Under the pieces are notes generated by a model. The model did no database searches. It saw nothing but the letters and a program-made list of their open reading frames with translations, and had not been told where the DNA came from. A stretch of DNA of 64,000 nt from UBA11400 sp964473555 (GTDB taxonomy: Bacteria; Bacteroidota; Rhodothermia; Balneolales; HLUCCA01): the NCBI GenBank assembly GCA_964473555.1, contig CAYYPL010000007.1, positions 1 through 64,000 of the forward strand, read 5' to 3'. Below, piece after piece: positions 43,008 to 52,336 of the stretch; the stretch's first letter is position 1; every line of letters starts with the position of its first letter. A program made the position numbers and the translations under genes.

Positions 43008-43180
43008 ACATTGGTAAACAGTAAACTGAAAACGGCCAGGCGGATTATAGCTTTATTGTTGCTTTTCAACTAGTCGTAATTGCAGTCTAGATTGCAGATT
43101 AAACACAACCTGACTAATAGAGTCTGGGTAGGCTGTTTACCGTTTACTCGTTTCAGTTTTCGGCTGGCAAAGCCAGCCCG
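42982..43180. repeat. Inverted mosaic repeat island upstream of radC
   Basis: The left edge is a perfect 13-bp hairpin TGTTCACGGCTGC-aaa-GCAGCCGTGAACA (42982-43010), followed by GGTAAACAGTAAACTGAAAACGG (43012-43034 region, units of G-x-AAAC). The right edge, in inverse orientation, has TTTACCGTTTACTCGTTTCAG units (43137-43157 region), then a 7-bp hairpin GGCTGGC-aaa-GCCAGCC (43162-43178). Both edges have the order hairpin then G-x-AAAC units, pointing inward. The middle (43035-43135) is noncoding. A plus-strand frame at 43080-43280 is judged spurious. Confidence 0.6.
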
Positions 43181-43190
43181 AAATAAATCA

Positions 43191-43198
43191 TATTTTTG
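43191..43198 (+). promoter_or_regulatory. -7 box (TATTTTTG) for radC
   Basis: Exact TAnnTTTG match at the right border of the repeat island. Predicted start near 43204, about 73 bases before radC. Confidence 0.5.
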
Positions 43199-43254
43199 CA
43201 AGGAATCGGAAGTAATTGACTCTTTAAAAGTACCCGGTGAAAACCGGACAACCT

Positions 43255-43264
43255 TAAACCCTAA
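43255..43264 (+). promoter_or_regulatory. TAAACCCTAA decamer in the radC leader
   Basis: Exact copy of the decamers at 6998 and 22361, ending 13 bases before the radC ATG. Confidence 0.4.
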
Positions 43265-43276
43265 AAGAGTTATACC

Positions 43277-43993
43277 ATGAAAGCTTCGCGATTTGATGAT
43301 CGGGTAAGTCCGATAAGAATGGTCAAGGATATGTCGCCCGACGATCAGCCAAGAGAAAAGATGCAAAAACACGGTCCCGATGTGTTATCCAATGCCGAAC
43401 TCCTCGCAATTATCATGCGAACAGGCACTTCAAAGATGAATGTGATTGATATGTCCAGAACACTACTTGACCAGTATGGTGGACTTCACCAGCTGGCTCG
43501 AAAGCCATGGAACGACCTTTCTAGATTGAATGGAATCGGAAATGTAAAGGCCATAACGGTGGTTGCAGCCCTTGAGCTTGGTAGAAGACTCCAGTCTGCA
43601 TCCCCGGATGTCAAGGTTTTTCTGAAAAGTCCGGATGATGTCTATGCGCATTTTGGTCCAATGATGCGCGATTTGCGCAAAGAGGTATTTGTAATCGCTT
43701 TTCTCAATTCAGCAAAAAAACTCATAGGATTCGAAAAAACCAGTATTGGCGGACAAACGGCTACGATAGTTGACCCACCTGAAATTATTCGACAGGCGAT
43801 TATGCACGAAGCAAACAGTGTTGTACTGCTTCATAACCATCCTTCGGGTAATCCAGTCGCCTCACAAGCAGACATTATTTTGACCAAGCGCATCTGTGAA
43901 GCCGGACGGTTACTGGGAATACCCGTTGAAGATCATGTAATCATTGCCGGGTATGAATTTGTGAGTCTGCGCAGTAAGGGATTGATGGGATAG
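43277..43993 (+). CDS. radC: RadC family JAB/MPN-domain protein
   Basis: 238 residues. A helix-hairpin-helix segment (DLSRLNGIGNVKAI) is followed by the JAMM metal site HNHPSGNPVASQAD. Although named for DNA repair, RadC function is unsettled; the JAMM residues suggest a metal-dependent peptidase or a DNA-processing role. argS starts 47 bases downstream. The leader carries the TAAACCCTAA decamer and lies beside a repeat island. Confidence 0.92.
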   Translation: MKASRFDDRVSPIRMVKDMSPDDQPREKMQKHGPDVLSNAELLAIIMRTGTSKMNVIDMSRTLLDQYGGLHQLARKPWNDLSRLNGIGNVKAITVVAALELGRRLQSASPDVKVFLKSPDDVYAHFGPMMRDLRKEVFVIAFLNSAKKLIGFEKTSIGGQTATIVDPPEIIRQAIMHEANSVVLLHNHPSGNPVASQADIILTKRICEAGRLLGIPVEDHVIIAGYEFVSLRSKGLMG

Positions 43994-44040
43994 AATGCGT
44001 ATATTTCGTCAAAATTTACTTTTTTTACCCGAAATTCAGC

Positions 44041-45672
44041 ATGAATGACTATCTCGTTAAGATCCTGGTCGAAACCCTGATCAAGCTCTACCCAACTGTA
44101 CATCTTCCTGAGGTGACGGTTGAAAAACCTCGTATTGCCGAACATGGTGATGTGGCTACAACCATTGCCCTGCAGTTAACCAAGCTCGTTGGTAAACCAC
44201 CGCGTAACATAGCAGAAGAACTGATTGAAGCGTTACCTAAAAAAAATTCATTGATCGAGAGCATGGAGATTGCCGGTCCCGGTTTTATCAATTTCAGGTT
44301 TTCTGATTCCTGGTTACAAAACCAGCTTGCTCAGATTTTGTCGACAGGTACTACGTATGGCCGTGGGACAGCCTTTGAAGGCAAAAAGTATCAAGTTGAG
44401 TTTGTAAGTGCCAATCCAACAGGTCCCCTGACTGTTGGCCATGGCAGGAATGCGGTTCTGGGTGATACCATTGCCCGATTGTTTGAGTGGACTGGTGCAA
44501 ATGTCCAGCGGGAATACTATTTCAATAATGCTGGTCGTCAGATGCGGGTTTTGGGTGCATCGGTCTCTGCCAGATATCAGCAAATTTTGGGCCATGACAT
44601 TGAGCTTCCTGAAGGAGGCTATGAAGGCGAATACATAAAGGACATCGCTCAAAGCCTGGTAGATGCTCATGGCGACGAGTTTGTTGATCAGCCAGAGCAT
44701 GTGATTTTCAAAGAAACCGCTGAAAAGCTCATATTCGAAGATATCAGTCGCACGCTAGACCGGATGAATATTCGAATGGACAGTTATTTTAATGAAAATG
44801 ATCTGTACGATAATGGATCCATAGCGTCTGTCCTGAAACGTATGCGTGATAAAGAACTTGTTTATGATCAGGATGGGGCCGTTTGGTTTAAAACCACCCT
44901 GTTTGGTAAGGAAAAAGATACCGTCCTCGTAAAAAGTACGGGTGAACCGACCTACCGTCTACCCGACATTGCCTATCATTGTGATAAGCTTGACAGAGGA
45001 TTCGACAAGTGCATTGATGTGTTTGGAGCTGATCATATCGCAACATATCCGGATGTATTATCTGGTCTGGAGGTTTTGGGATATGACAAAAATCGAGTTG
45101 ATGTACTTGTTTATCAGTTTGTAACGATAGTAAAAGACGGAAAACCGTTCAAGATGAGTACCCGAAAGGCGAATTTTGTCACATTGGATGAACTTATGGA
45201 TGAAGTAGGTGCAGACGTGACTCGATTTTTCTTTCTGATGAGATCTCCGGGTACGCACCTTGAGTTTGATATTGCGCAGGCCAAAGAAAGTGGTGAAAAG
45301 AATCCGGTGTTTTATCTACAATATGCCTATGCCCGGATTCAAAGCATTATGCGTAAGGTGCATGAAACGTTTGAATTTAGTGGAGAAGCTGACTTAAGCC
45401 TGTTGAAAGAGGAGGCTGAACTGAATGTGATCAAGGATCTAATCGATTTTCCGTCCTGGATTTTAAGTGCAGCCGTAAGTAAAGAACCGCATCGTTTGAT
45501 CAACTTTTTGAATCAGTTGGCGACCAATTTCCACAAGTTTTATCACGATTGCAGAATCGTTGGAGAGGAAACCTCTCTGGCTCATGCCCGGGTTTCGTTG
45601 CTCAAAGCGGTAGCCATTGTATTGTCAAATGGGCTTACAATACTTGGTATTGACGCCCCGGAACGAATGTAA
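44041..45672 (+). CDS. argS: Arginyl-tRNA synthetase
   Basis: Class I synthetase. 543 residues. HIGH-equivalent NPTGPLTVGHGRNAVLGD, KMSK-equivalent KMSTRK, and the C-terminal DALR anticodon domain (about 420-543). The N-terminal additional domain is about 100 residues, as usual. All functional motifs are intact. Confidence 0.96.
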   Translation: MNDYLVKILVETLIKLYPTVHLPEVTVEKPRIAEHGDVATTIALQLTKLVGKPPRNIAEELIEALPKKNSLIESMEIAGPGFINFRFSDSWLQNQLAQILSTGTTYGRGTAFEGKKYQVEFVSANPTGPLTVGHGRNAVLGDTIARLFEWTGANVQREYYFNNAGRQMRVLGASVSARYQQILGHDIELPEGGYEGEYIKDIAQSLVDAHGDEFVDQPEHVIFKETAEKLIFEDISRTLDRMNIRMDSYFNENDLYDNGSIASVLKRMRDKELVYDQDGAVWFKTTLFGKEKDTVLVKSTGEPTYRLPDIAYHCDKLDRGFDKCIDVFGADHIATYPDVLSGLEVLGYDKNRVDVLVYQFVTIVKDGKPFKMSTRKANFVTLDELMDEVGADVTRFFFLMRSPGTHLEFDIAQAKESGEKNPVFYLQYAYARIQSIMRKVHETFEFSGEADLSLLKEEAELNVIKDLIDFPSWILSAAVSKEPHRLINFLNQLATNFHKFYHDCRIVGEETSLAHARVSLLKAVAIVLSNGLTILGIDAPERM

Positions 45673-45788
45673 CGCTGTTGGTCGGTACAGGATAAATGCG
45701 GTATGGTGATTGTATTCTGATGTGATATAGCCAAATTGTATGATAACGATTGCCAGATTTTTGGACGAATTCAACTTAAGGCGCCAGT

Positions 45789-47033
45789 ATGCTAAAGTCG
45801 TTTATTGAAGTCGGTAAGGACTCACATTTCCCTATTCAGAATCTACCGTTTGGTGTATTTCGAACAACCAGACGTTCACCAAGGATTGGAGTAGCAATTG
45901 GGGATTTCGTTTTGGACCTCAAGGAATCTCAGGATATGGGTTATTTCAGGGATATTCAGGATTTATCGGAGCATGTTTTTTCGGAAACATATCTGAATGC
46001 GTTTATGTCGACGGGTCGGGCAGTTTGGAGTGCGGTACGGCGAAGATGTCAGGAGATTTTGGGCGAGGAGAGTGTGGAGGTAAGGGATAATCCTGAGCTT
46101 CGAACCAGGATGTTGGTGCCTATGGATTCGGTAACCATGCTCATGCCTGTGCGGATTGGAGATTACACTGATTTTTACGCTTCATTAGAGCATGCGACAA
46201 GGGTTGGATCCATGTTCCGTGGTCCAGATAATGCGCTTCAGCCCAACTGGAGACACCTTCCTGTTGCCTACCATGGCCGCGCCAGTTCAATTATTGCTGG
46301 CAACGGTGCCGTACGGCGCCCGTCAGGTCAACAGCTCCTAGATAGACAACCCATTTACGCTCCCTGCCAAAAAGTCGATTTCGAGCTCGAAACGGGGTTC
46401 TTTGTAGGCACCGGAAACCGTCAAGGTGAACCGATTCCGATCGATCGAGCCGAGGATCACATCTTTGGAATGGTGCTATTGAACGACTGGAGTGCTCGTG
46501 ATATACAGAAATGGGAGTATGTCCCGCTGGGTCCTTTTCTTGGCAAAAACTTTTGTACCACAATTTCGCCGTGGGTTGTGACTATGGAAGCCCTGGCTCC
46601 CTTCCGTGTAGCACCGCCGCCCCAGGAGCCCGAACCACTCTCCTACCTTCGCTCGTCAACCCCTGCCTCCTACGACATACAGCTGGAAGTTTCTCTGAAG
46701 CCTGCCGGAGGCTCGGAGTTTGTGACGATTTGTCGATCCAATCAGAAATATCTGTACTGGACGATGGATCAGCAGCTTGCCCATCACACGGCAAATGGGT
46801 GTAATATGCGTCCCGGTGACTTGTTGGGATCGGGAACCATCAGTGGTCCGACTTCGGTGTCGATGGGTTGTATGCTCGAATTGACGCTTGACGGAGAGAG
46901 GCCTGTCAGGCTTGGGGAAGGTGTCGAAAGAGGGTATTTGAGGGACGGGGATACAGTGCAGATGTCAGGGTTTGGGCAAGGAGAGGGTTTTCGGGTGGGG
47001 TTTGGCCAGCTTGTGAACCAGATTGTTGGCTAG
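45789..47033 (+). CDS. fahA: Fumarylacetoacetase
   Basis: Last step of tyrosine/homogentisate breakdown: fumarylacetoacetate to fumarate and acetoacetate. 414 residues. N-terminal domain (about 1-115), then the catalytic domain: IGDYTDFYASLEHATRVG, PVAYHGRASSI, the metal-binding FELETGFFVG, MVLLNDWSARDIQKWEY with PLGPFLGKNF, and GSGTISGP. hmgA and maiA are not in the window; this is the only tyrosine-pathway gene seen. No terminator before the converging gene 25 bases away. Confidence 0.94.
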   Translation: MLKSFIEVGKDSHFPIQNLPFGVFRTTRRSPRIGVAIGDFVLDLKESQDMGYFRDIQDLSEHVFSETYLNAFMSTGRAVWSAVRRRCQEILGEESVEVRDNPELRTRMLVPMDSVTMLMPVRIGDYTDFYASLEHATRVGSMFRGPDNALQPNWRHLPVAYHGRASSIIAGNGAVRRPSGQQLLDRQPIYAPCQKVDFELETGFFVGTGNRQGEPIPIDRAEDHIFGMVLLNDWSARDIQKWEYVPLGPFLGKNFCTTISPWVVTMEALAPFRVAPPPQEPEPLSYLRSSTPASYDIQLEVSLKPAGGSEFVTICRSNQKYLYWTMDQQLAHHTANGCNMRPGDLLGSGTISGPTSVSMGCMLELTLDGERPVRLGEGVERGYLRDGDTVQMSGFGQGEGFRVGFGQLVNQIVG

Positions 47034-47058
47034 TCCCGACTGGTCAGTACGTTAGCTT

Positions 47059-48708
47059 CTATTTTAACAGGACCATTTTGCCAACTCGGATATCCGTTGT
47101 GCTTGCGATTCTGTAGAGGTATACACCAGAAGCCAATCCACTGCCCGTAAATGGGATTTCATAAAAACCCTTATCGAGACTTCCATCAACCAATGTTTGA
47201 ATGATTCGGCCCGTAGAGTCGAAGACATCAAGGCGTACATACCCCGAAACGGGTAATGAAAAAGGTATGGTAGTATTCGGATTAAATGGATTCGGATAAT
47301 TTTGTGATAGGGTGAGTTCACCCGGCAATTCACGGGCAAACAAAGAATAGCTGATTTGTTGTCGTATAGTTCCTGGATTAGCCAGAACCGCTATCATTTT
47401 GTCGGTTTGTTGCGCCTGTACTCCTGTGGCAAAGCGAATAAATCCGCCGTCGACGATTGAAGATCCGGTTTTGATGGTTTCAATCCAGCTTCCGTCGGAA
47501 TGGTACGATAGCAGTCCTGCTCCCACGACAGATGCATCGTACTTTACCTCGAATGATATTTCACCAAACTGCCTGTCTAAATCCAACACGGACACATATT
47601 GAGCCGCATAGCTCTGATGTTGTTGTTCAAAGGTTTGAGTACTGTCTTCAATCAAAGACGTGGTTTGAGTTTTCGGATTGGGAAACAGGGATGCATCAGG
47701 AAACCCATATCCGGAAATACTGTTTAGTCCACTTGCAGCATGCCAGAGGTGGTTTCTTGTAAATTCGGTTGCAAAATCAAGATTTCTGGAACGCAGCGTT
47801 TGGTCAATAGCCGAAATCATTGTGTTATTCTGTGGACTCAATCGAATTATGTCCCACACATCGACCCAAAAAAGGTCATCGATTGCAATGTCGAAATAGA
47901 GCATCCACGTAGCATGATAGTAAGAACCGGGTGTACTGCGGTTTGGATCTCTAATAACGGAGCAAGCGCTATTTGCACATACATTCAGGTAATTAATGTA
48001 GTCGTCAACCATTGGATAAACAACCTCCTCGATCATGGTAGCGTCCATTTCCAGCCAGTTTGTGAGCCCGGAATTACCTTGCCAACGCGATGTGGCATAT
48101 TGAATAGCATGTTTGAATTCATGAGCGATCGTCACCTTGAGAGCACCTATCTGATCGCCCTCCGGATCGTTGTTTGCGGGAAAGTCTTCGAAATTTCGAT
48201 GTACCACGATAAATGAGGTAGCGCCTTGAGACTGAGTGAATCCATACGAATTGATTTCACGGAATCGAATTTCGTAGGGAACGCCGGGCAAAATGGGATC
48301 AACGAATCCACGTTGATGTACCAAATAAGTGTATGATTCGTCGGCAAATTGGCCCGCTTTTTCAATGTAATCGGGGATATTATTTGCATTTAAGTCCTCT
48401 GATGGAACCGCATCGCTACCTGATTGGGTGTAACGAAGTATGAACTTACCCGATGGAGAAATATAAAACTCCGAGTTTTGAACCTCGATTACCTCAAAAG
48501 AATCGAAAAAAGTGCGAATATCCCTGGCATACTGATCATGGTGTTGTTGGGCGTAGAGGATAAGTGGAGTCAGGCATTTTTCTGGAAGCCCGACATAATT
48601 TGTATCCAGAACGTGGAGTTTTGGCTGAGCTATCGATGATACGGTCGAAACGATGGTTAGTACAGACAACATCGTAATGCTGAACAAGACTCTCTTTAAC
48701 ATGAACAT
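47059..48708 (-). CDS. Secreted HExxH putative metalloprotease with T9SS C-terminal sorting domain
   Basis: 549 residues. Signal peptide (about 1-28, cleavage near SIAQ). The zinc site is HEFKHAIQY (H196, E197, H200), then LEMDATMIEEVVYP, like MXAN_6640-type putative metalloproteases. The last 80-90 residues are a type A T9SS sorting domain: LSQNYPNPFNPNTTIPF, then strands ending KMVLLK. Export through the outer membrane by T9SS and surface attachment or release are expected. The start overlaps the stop of the 829-residue paralogue (TAATG), so the two are coupled. Confidence 0.85.
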   Translation of the reverse strand: MFMLKRVLFSITMLSVLTIVSTVSSIAQPKLHVLDTNYVGLPEKCLTPLILYAQQHHDQYARDIRTFFDSFEVIEVQNSEFYISPSGKFILRYTQSGSDAVPSEDLNANNIPDYIEKAGQFADESYTYLVHQRGFVDPILPGVPYEIRFREINSYGFTQSQGATSFIVVHRNFEDFPANNDPEGDQIGALKVTIAHEFKHAIQYATSRWQGNSGLTNWLEMDATMIEEVVYPMVDDYINYLNVCANSACSVIRDPNRSTPGSYYHATWMLYFDIAIDDLFWVDVWDIIRLSPQNNTMISAIDQTLRSRNLDFATEFTRNHLWHAASGLNSISGYGFPDASLFPNPKTQTTSLIEDSTQTFEQQHQSYAAQYVSVLDLDRQFGEISFEVKYDASVVGAGLLSYHSDGSWIETIKTGSSIVDGGFIRFATGVQAQQTDKMIAVLANPGTIRQQISYSLFARELPGELTLSQNYPNPFNPNTTIPFSLPVSGYVRLDVFDSTGRIIQTLVDGSLDKGFYEIPFTGSGLASGVYLYRIASTTDIRVGKMVLLK

Positions 48709-51197
48709 TATTTAAGTAAAGTAATACGCTGGGTTAATCGATGTGAATTTCCAGGGTTCCCTTCTGGAATAACGGTTAATTGGATGTTATAAATTCCACT
48801 TGCCAATGAGGTGGCTTGAAAGGGCATAGTGTAACTTCCGGCTGGGTAGGAATCATTCACAATAGTAGCGACCCGGCGACCAAGTATATCGAACAGTTCT
48901 AAAGTAACAATAGACAATTCATTGATTTCGAATGGGATATTCGTCGTTGGATTGAAGGGGTTAGGGTAGGCATGGTTCAATCGAACAGCAATGGGAAGCT
49001 CGGTTGGCCTTTCTATGCTCACTGCATCGCTGGGGCGCACGTGAACCGTTTTGGAAAGGTTAAGTTGCTGTGAAACATGCTCGTCGATCTGAACATAGCG
49101 AAGACTAAGCGTTACGGAGGTGTCCTTTTTAGGAGTAAAATGAAGTGTGATCAGTGTGTCGGATGGTTGTACGGGTAAATCGGATGCTAATGCCAGTCTT
49201 AATCTGTTGGATATCGTGCTGTTTCGACTTACTGTGTAACTCGCGGATTGGTCGAAAGCAGCTGAAAATGAATCAAAAAAAATGGATGTGGTATCGTAAT
49301 CCAGTTCAATAAAAGCAGAGTGGAACAAGGTGCTTGATTCCGATATAAGATGGACGCGAAGAGTGTCATCGATGCCGTTTGGATGGTCAGGATCACCAAA
49401 AACGGGTTCAAGTCGAATATTTTGTACAGTAGAGATTTGGTTTAGAGTATAGTTGTTAGAAACTGATTGACCAGGTAGGGCATACAGACTGGGACGGGGT
49501 ACAAACACTTCGTGATTGGGATCTGCCGGAAAATGCGTGAGAACACCTGAGCCTTTTTGAAGAATCAATGAAGCATCGAACGTAGTTGCTCGTCCGTTTG
49601 CACTAACATCGGCTGAAAGCAACTCGATTGGATTATCGATTTGAGTTACAGAACTTTGTAAAACCAACTTGTCTAATAATGCTTCGGCCTCGGTTCTGGC
49701 ATCTGGATTAATGGCTGTTCGGGTGAAATTGGCCAGTTGATTGGTAGAGGGATTCAGGTTCGTTCCCGTAACCAGTTGTGACGACTGTGGGAATGCATTT
49801 GGGTTAACGAGTGCTACTCCGATTTTCCGAATGTAAGCTGATTCAACCGGGATCCTGATACCATAGAAGCCAAAGTTAAGTGTATTTCGACTGCTTGTTT
49901 GTCCGGTAAAAAACTCACGATCGTCATCAGATCGAATAATCTGGGTACGAACAGTGCCATCGCTTAACCAGTAAATAACTCCCAAGCCCATTCTTCTTTT
50001 TGATCCTAACTGCCTGAGTAAGGCGAGGTATAGTTCATCAAATTCTTCATGGGTATCCCGGGAAAAAATAAAAAAGTTTGCTGATCGTTGGGTGAAAGAT
50101 CTCCACGTTGACGTGTAAGGCAAACGGCTTTCAAGGTCTGTATTGGAAGGAATACTATTTGGATACAAGAGTTTGTCTTTAAATCCGTAGCCATCAACAG
50201 ACCCGCTATTTCCGGATGCCAAATGCCACAAATACATGGTGATAAATTCATCATCGGGGTTATGGTTTCTCGACATCAACTCCTGTTCCATCATGAGGAA
50301 CAGATTTGTAGTGTTGACAGAGTTGGCACGGTTCCAGACATCTACCCAGAATTGATCGCCGAAACGTTCACGGTAGTAGAGTCCGAAGGTGGCGTGGTAA
50401 TACTGATTGGGAGCGGAAATAGATGGATTGAGAAAAAGGCTTTGTGTGTTTCCGGTAGTTCGTCCACTGGTAAGGTAATTCAGATAGTCTTTCACAGTAG
50501 GAAAAACCACTTCTTCGGCCATCGTCGCGTCCATTTCGATCCAGTTAGAGCCTGGATTGCTAATCGTAGCAAACTGGATGGCGTGTTTGAGTTCATGGGC
50601 GACAGTAACTTTAAGGGCGCCTTTTTGGTTTCCCTCCGGATCACGGTTTGGTGTAGGAAATGGTGCAGTCGTGAAGTTATTATGGATGGTAATCGTTCTG
50701 GTGCCCGATTGAAAAAAACCATAACTATTCATTTTGAGAAATCGAATGTTGATGGGCTTACTCAAATCAGGAACTGGATCAACAAAACCCAGATTAACAA
50801 CCAGATGTGTCCAGGATGAATCCGCATAATTCGCCGTCCATTCCACATAATCGGGTATTGTGTTTTGGTTTGCGTCTGTTAACGGTACTGCGTTATCACC
50901 AGAAGTTTCATAAATAAGTTGAAATCGTCCTGAGGCCGACATCAGCGTATCGGCAGCCATTATCTGCGCTTGATTTTGCTTTTTCTTTTCCCAATCCTCG
51001 AGTGAGTTAATGCCGAGTATATGACCCAAATCTTCACGAGAGTCCGGATTTTGTTCATAATCCAGAATGATCGAAGTCAAGCAACGAATAGGGTGTTCGT
51101 CTAGTGCCGGATCAGTAGTCTGGGCGGCGGTTGGACGGACCGTGATGCAAAAGAATCCAACGAAGAAACTAATAATATAAATAGTGATGAGCTTCAA
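48708..51197 (-). CDS. Secreted HExxH putative metalloprotease with dockerin-like and cohesin-like segments and T9SS sorting domain
   Basis: 829 residues, paralogous to the next gene over the first 500. Signal peptide (hydrophobic about 5-20, cleavage near TAAQ). Zinc site HELKHAIQF (H201, E202, H205) with IEMDATMAEEVVFP. Around 530-560 a dockerin-like segment (ADVSANGRATTFDASLIL), then about 590-720 a beta-sandwich with cohesin-like character (FIELDYDTTSIFF), and finally the T9SS sorting domain LNHAYPNPFNPTTNIPF. Dockerin and cohesin on one chain are unusual for this class, and homotypic association is an inference. Upstream of its coupled paralogue. Confidence 0.82.
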   Translation of the reverse strand: MKLITIYIISFFVGFFCITVRPTAAQTTDPALDEHPIRCLTSIILDYEQNPDSREDLGHILGINSLEDWEKKKQNQAQIMAADTLMSASGRFQLIYETSGDNAVPLTDANQNTIPDYVEWTANYADSSWTHLVVNLGFVDPVPDLSKPINIRFLKMNSYGFFQSGTRTITIHNNFTTAPFPTPNRDPEGNQKGALKVTVAHELKHAIQFATISNPGSNWIEMDATMAEEVVFPTVKDYLNYLTSGRTTGNTQSLFLNPSISAPNQYYHATFGLYYRERFGDQFWVDVWNRANSVNTTNLFLMMEQELMSRNHNPDDEFITMYLWHLASGNSGSVDGYGFKDKLLYPNSIPSNTDLESRLPYTSTWRSFTQRSANFFIFSRDTHEEFDELYLALLRQLGSKRRMGLGVIYWLSDGTVRTQIIRSDDDREFFTGQTSSRNTLNFGFYGIRIPVESAYIRKIGVALVNPNAFPQSSQLVTGTNLNPSTNQLANFTRTAINPDARTEAEALLDKLVLQSSVTQIDNPIELLSADVSANGRATTFDASLILQKGSGVLTHFPADPNHEVFVPRPSLYALPGQSVSNNYTLNQISTVQNIRLEPVFGDPDHPNGIDDTLRVHLISESSTLFHSAFIELDYDTTSIFFDSFSAAFDQSASYTVSRNSTISNRLRLALASDLPVQPSDTLITLHFTPKKDTSVTLSLRYVQIDEHVSQQLNLSKTVHVRPSDAVSIERPTELPIAVRLNHAYPNPFNPTTNIPFEINELSIVTLELFDILGRRVATIVNDSYPAGSYTMPFQATSLASGIYNIQLTVIPEGNPGNSHRLTQRITLLK

Positions 51198-51335
51198 TAG
51201 ATGCAGATTTCATTCGAGGTAGCGTGTGAACAAGCAATGGGAGATCAAAGATTACAAACTCTTTTATTGTGCGTCATTTAATCTAAAATAACCGTATTTT
51301 AGCACATTAATGACTTGAATTTAAGTGATATACAT

Positions 51336-52325
51336 ATGGGTATGGTTAAAATTATATTATACTACAATTTCACTCCCATTCAGGATGTACAACGTTTCAT
51401 CAAGGAACATCGTGCATTTTGCAAAGAAAATGATTTGATGGGTAGAATTTACGTATCTGAAGAAGGGATCAACGGTACACTGTCGGGTATGGTTGAGAAC
51501 GTGGACAAATACGAGGATTTCCTGAGAGGTAAACCTGGATTTGGAGACACGGAGTTTAAAGAAGATTTTAGTGATGTAGTTCCGTTTGCGAGAATGGTTG
51601 TTAAGCAAAGGCCAGAAATCGTTTCGTTAAGAGCGGATATGGTTTTGGATCCTGGAATAGAAGGAACGGGGTATCTCGAACCGTCTGAGTGGCGGAATGT
51701 TATGGAATCTGGGGAGGAATATGTTATGATTGACGTTCGAAATAACTATGAATCCAAAGTTGGGCATTTTGAAGGTGCCATTTTGCCCGATCTGGAGAAC
51801 TTCTATGATTTTCCGCAGTGGGTAGATGAGTGTGGTATAGATAAAGACAAGAAGGTTTTGATGTACTGTACGGGTGGAATCCGATGCGAAAAATTTTCGA
51901 TACTAATGCGTAAAAAAGGGTACAAAGATGTTCATCAGTTACATGGGGGAATCCTGAACTATGCCCGAAAAGAACGGGGAGCTCATTTTAAAGGTAAGTG
52001 CTTCGTCTTTGATGACCGGTTGGTTGTTCCGGTGAATCCAGATGACGAAGAGCCCATCAGTGTTTGCGAAATTTCCGGCAGACCGAGCGACATGTACATC
52101 AACTGTGCAAATATGGAATGTAATCGTTTGTTCGTGGTATGTGCCGAAGCTGCTGTAAAAATGGAAGGATGTTGTAGTGAGGCCTGTCGAAAGAGTCCCA
52201 AAAGGCGCCCATTTGACAAAGAGCACGCATTTGCACCGTTCAGAAAATGGTATAACTACTTTGGTCCCGAGTTCAAAGACCGAAAACCGATGCGTTCAGA
52301 AGGCAGTGTTAAGGCGGAAGCCTGA
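51336..52325 (+). CDS. trhO: Rhodanese-like tRNA uridine 34 hydroxylase TrhO
   Basis: 329 residues. N-terminal acylphosphatase-like region (about 1-100; VSEEGINGTLSG), then a rhodanese domain with the active cysteine in MYCTGGIRCEKF, then a C-terminal cysteine-rich tail (CANMECNRLFVVC ... CCSEAC). TrhO hydroxylates U34 of tRNA in the cmo5U route. Starts at 51336 or 51342 (MGMVKII) fit; the frame also allows a TTG at 51315. A near-consensus TATTTTAG lies about 35 bases upstream. Confidence 0.9.
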   Translation: MGMVKIILYYNFTPIQDVQRFIKEHRAFCKENDLMGRIYVSEEGINGTLSGMVENVDKYEDFLRGKPGFGDTEFKEDFSDVVPFARMVVKQRPEIVSLRADMVLDPGIEGTGYLEPSEWRNVMESGEEYVMIDVRNNYESKVGHFEGAILPDLENFYDFPQWVDECGIDKDKKVLMYCTGGIRCEKFSILMRKKGYKDVHQLHGGILNYARKERGAHFKGKCFVFDDRLVVPVNPDDEEPISVCEISGRPSDMYINCANMECNRLFVVCAEAAVKMEGCCSEACRKSPKRRPFDKEHAFAPFRKWYNYFGPEFKDRKPMRSEGSVKAEA

Positions 52326-52336
52326 TTGAAGTCATT

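Noticed and set aside
43080..43280. 66-codon plus-strand frame before radC
   Set aside because: It spans the inverted repeat island and the radC promoter; its sequence is that of the repeats.
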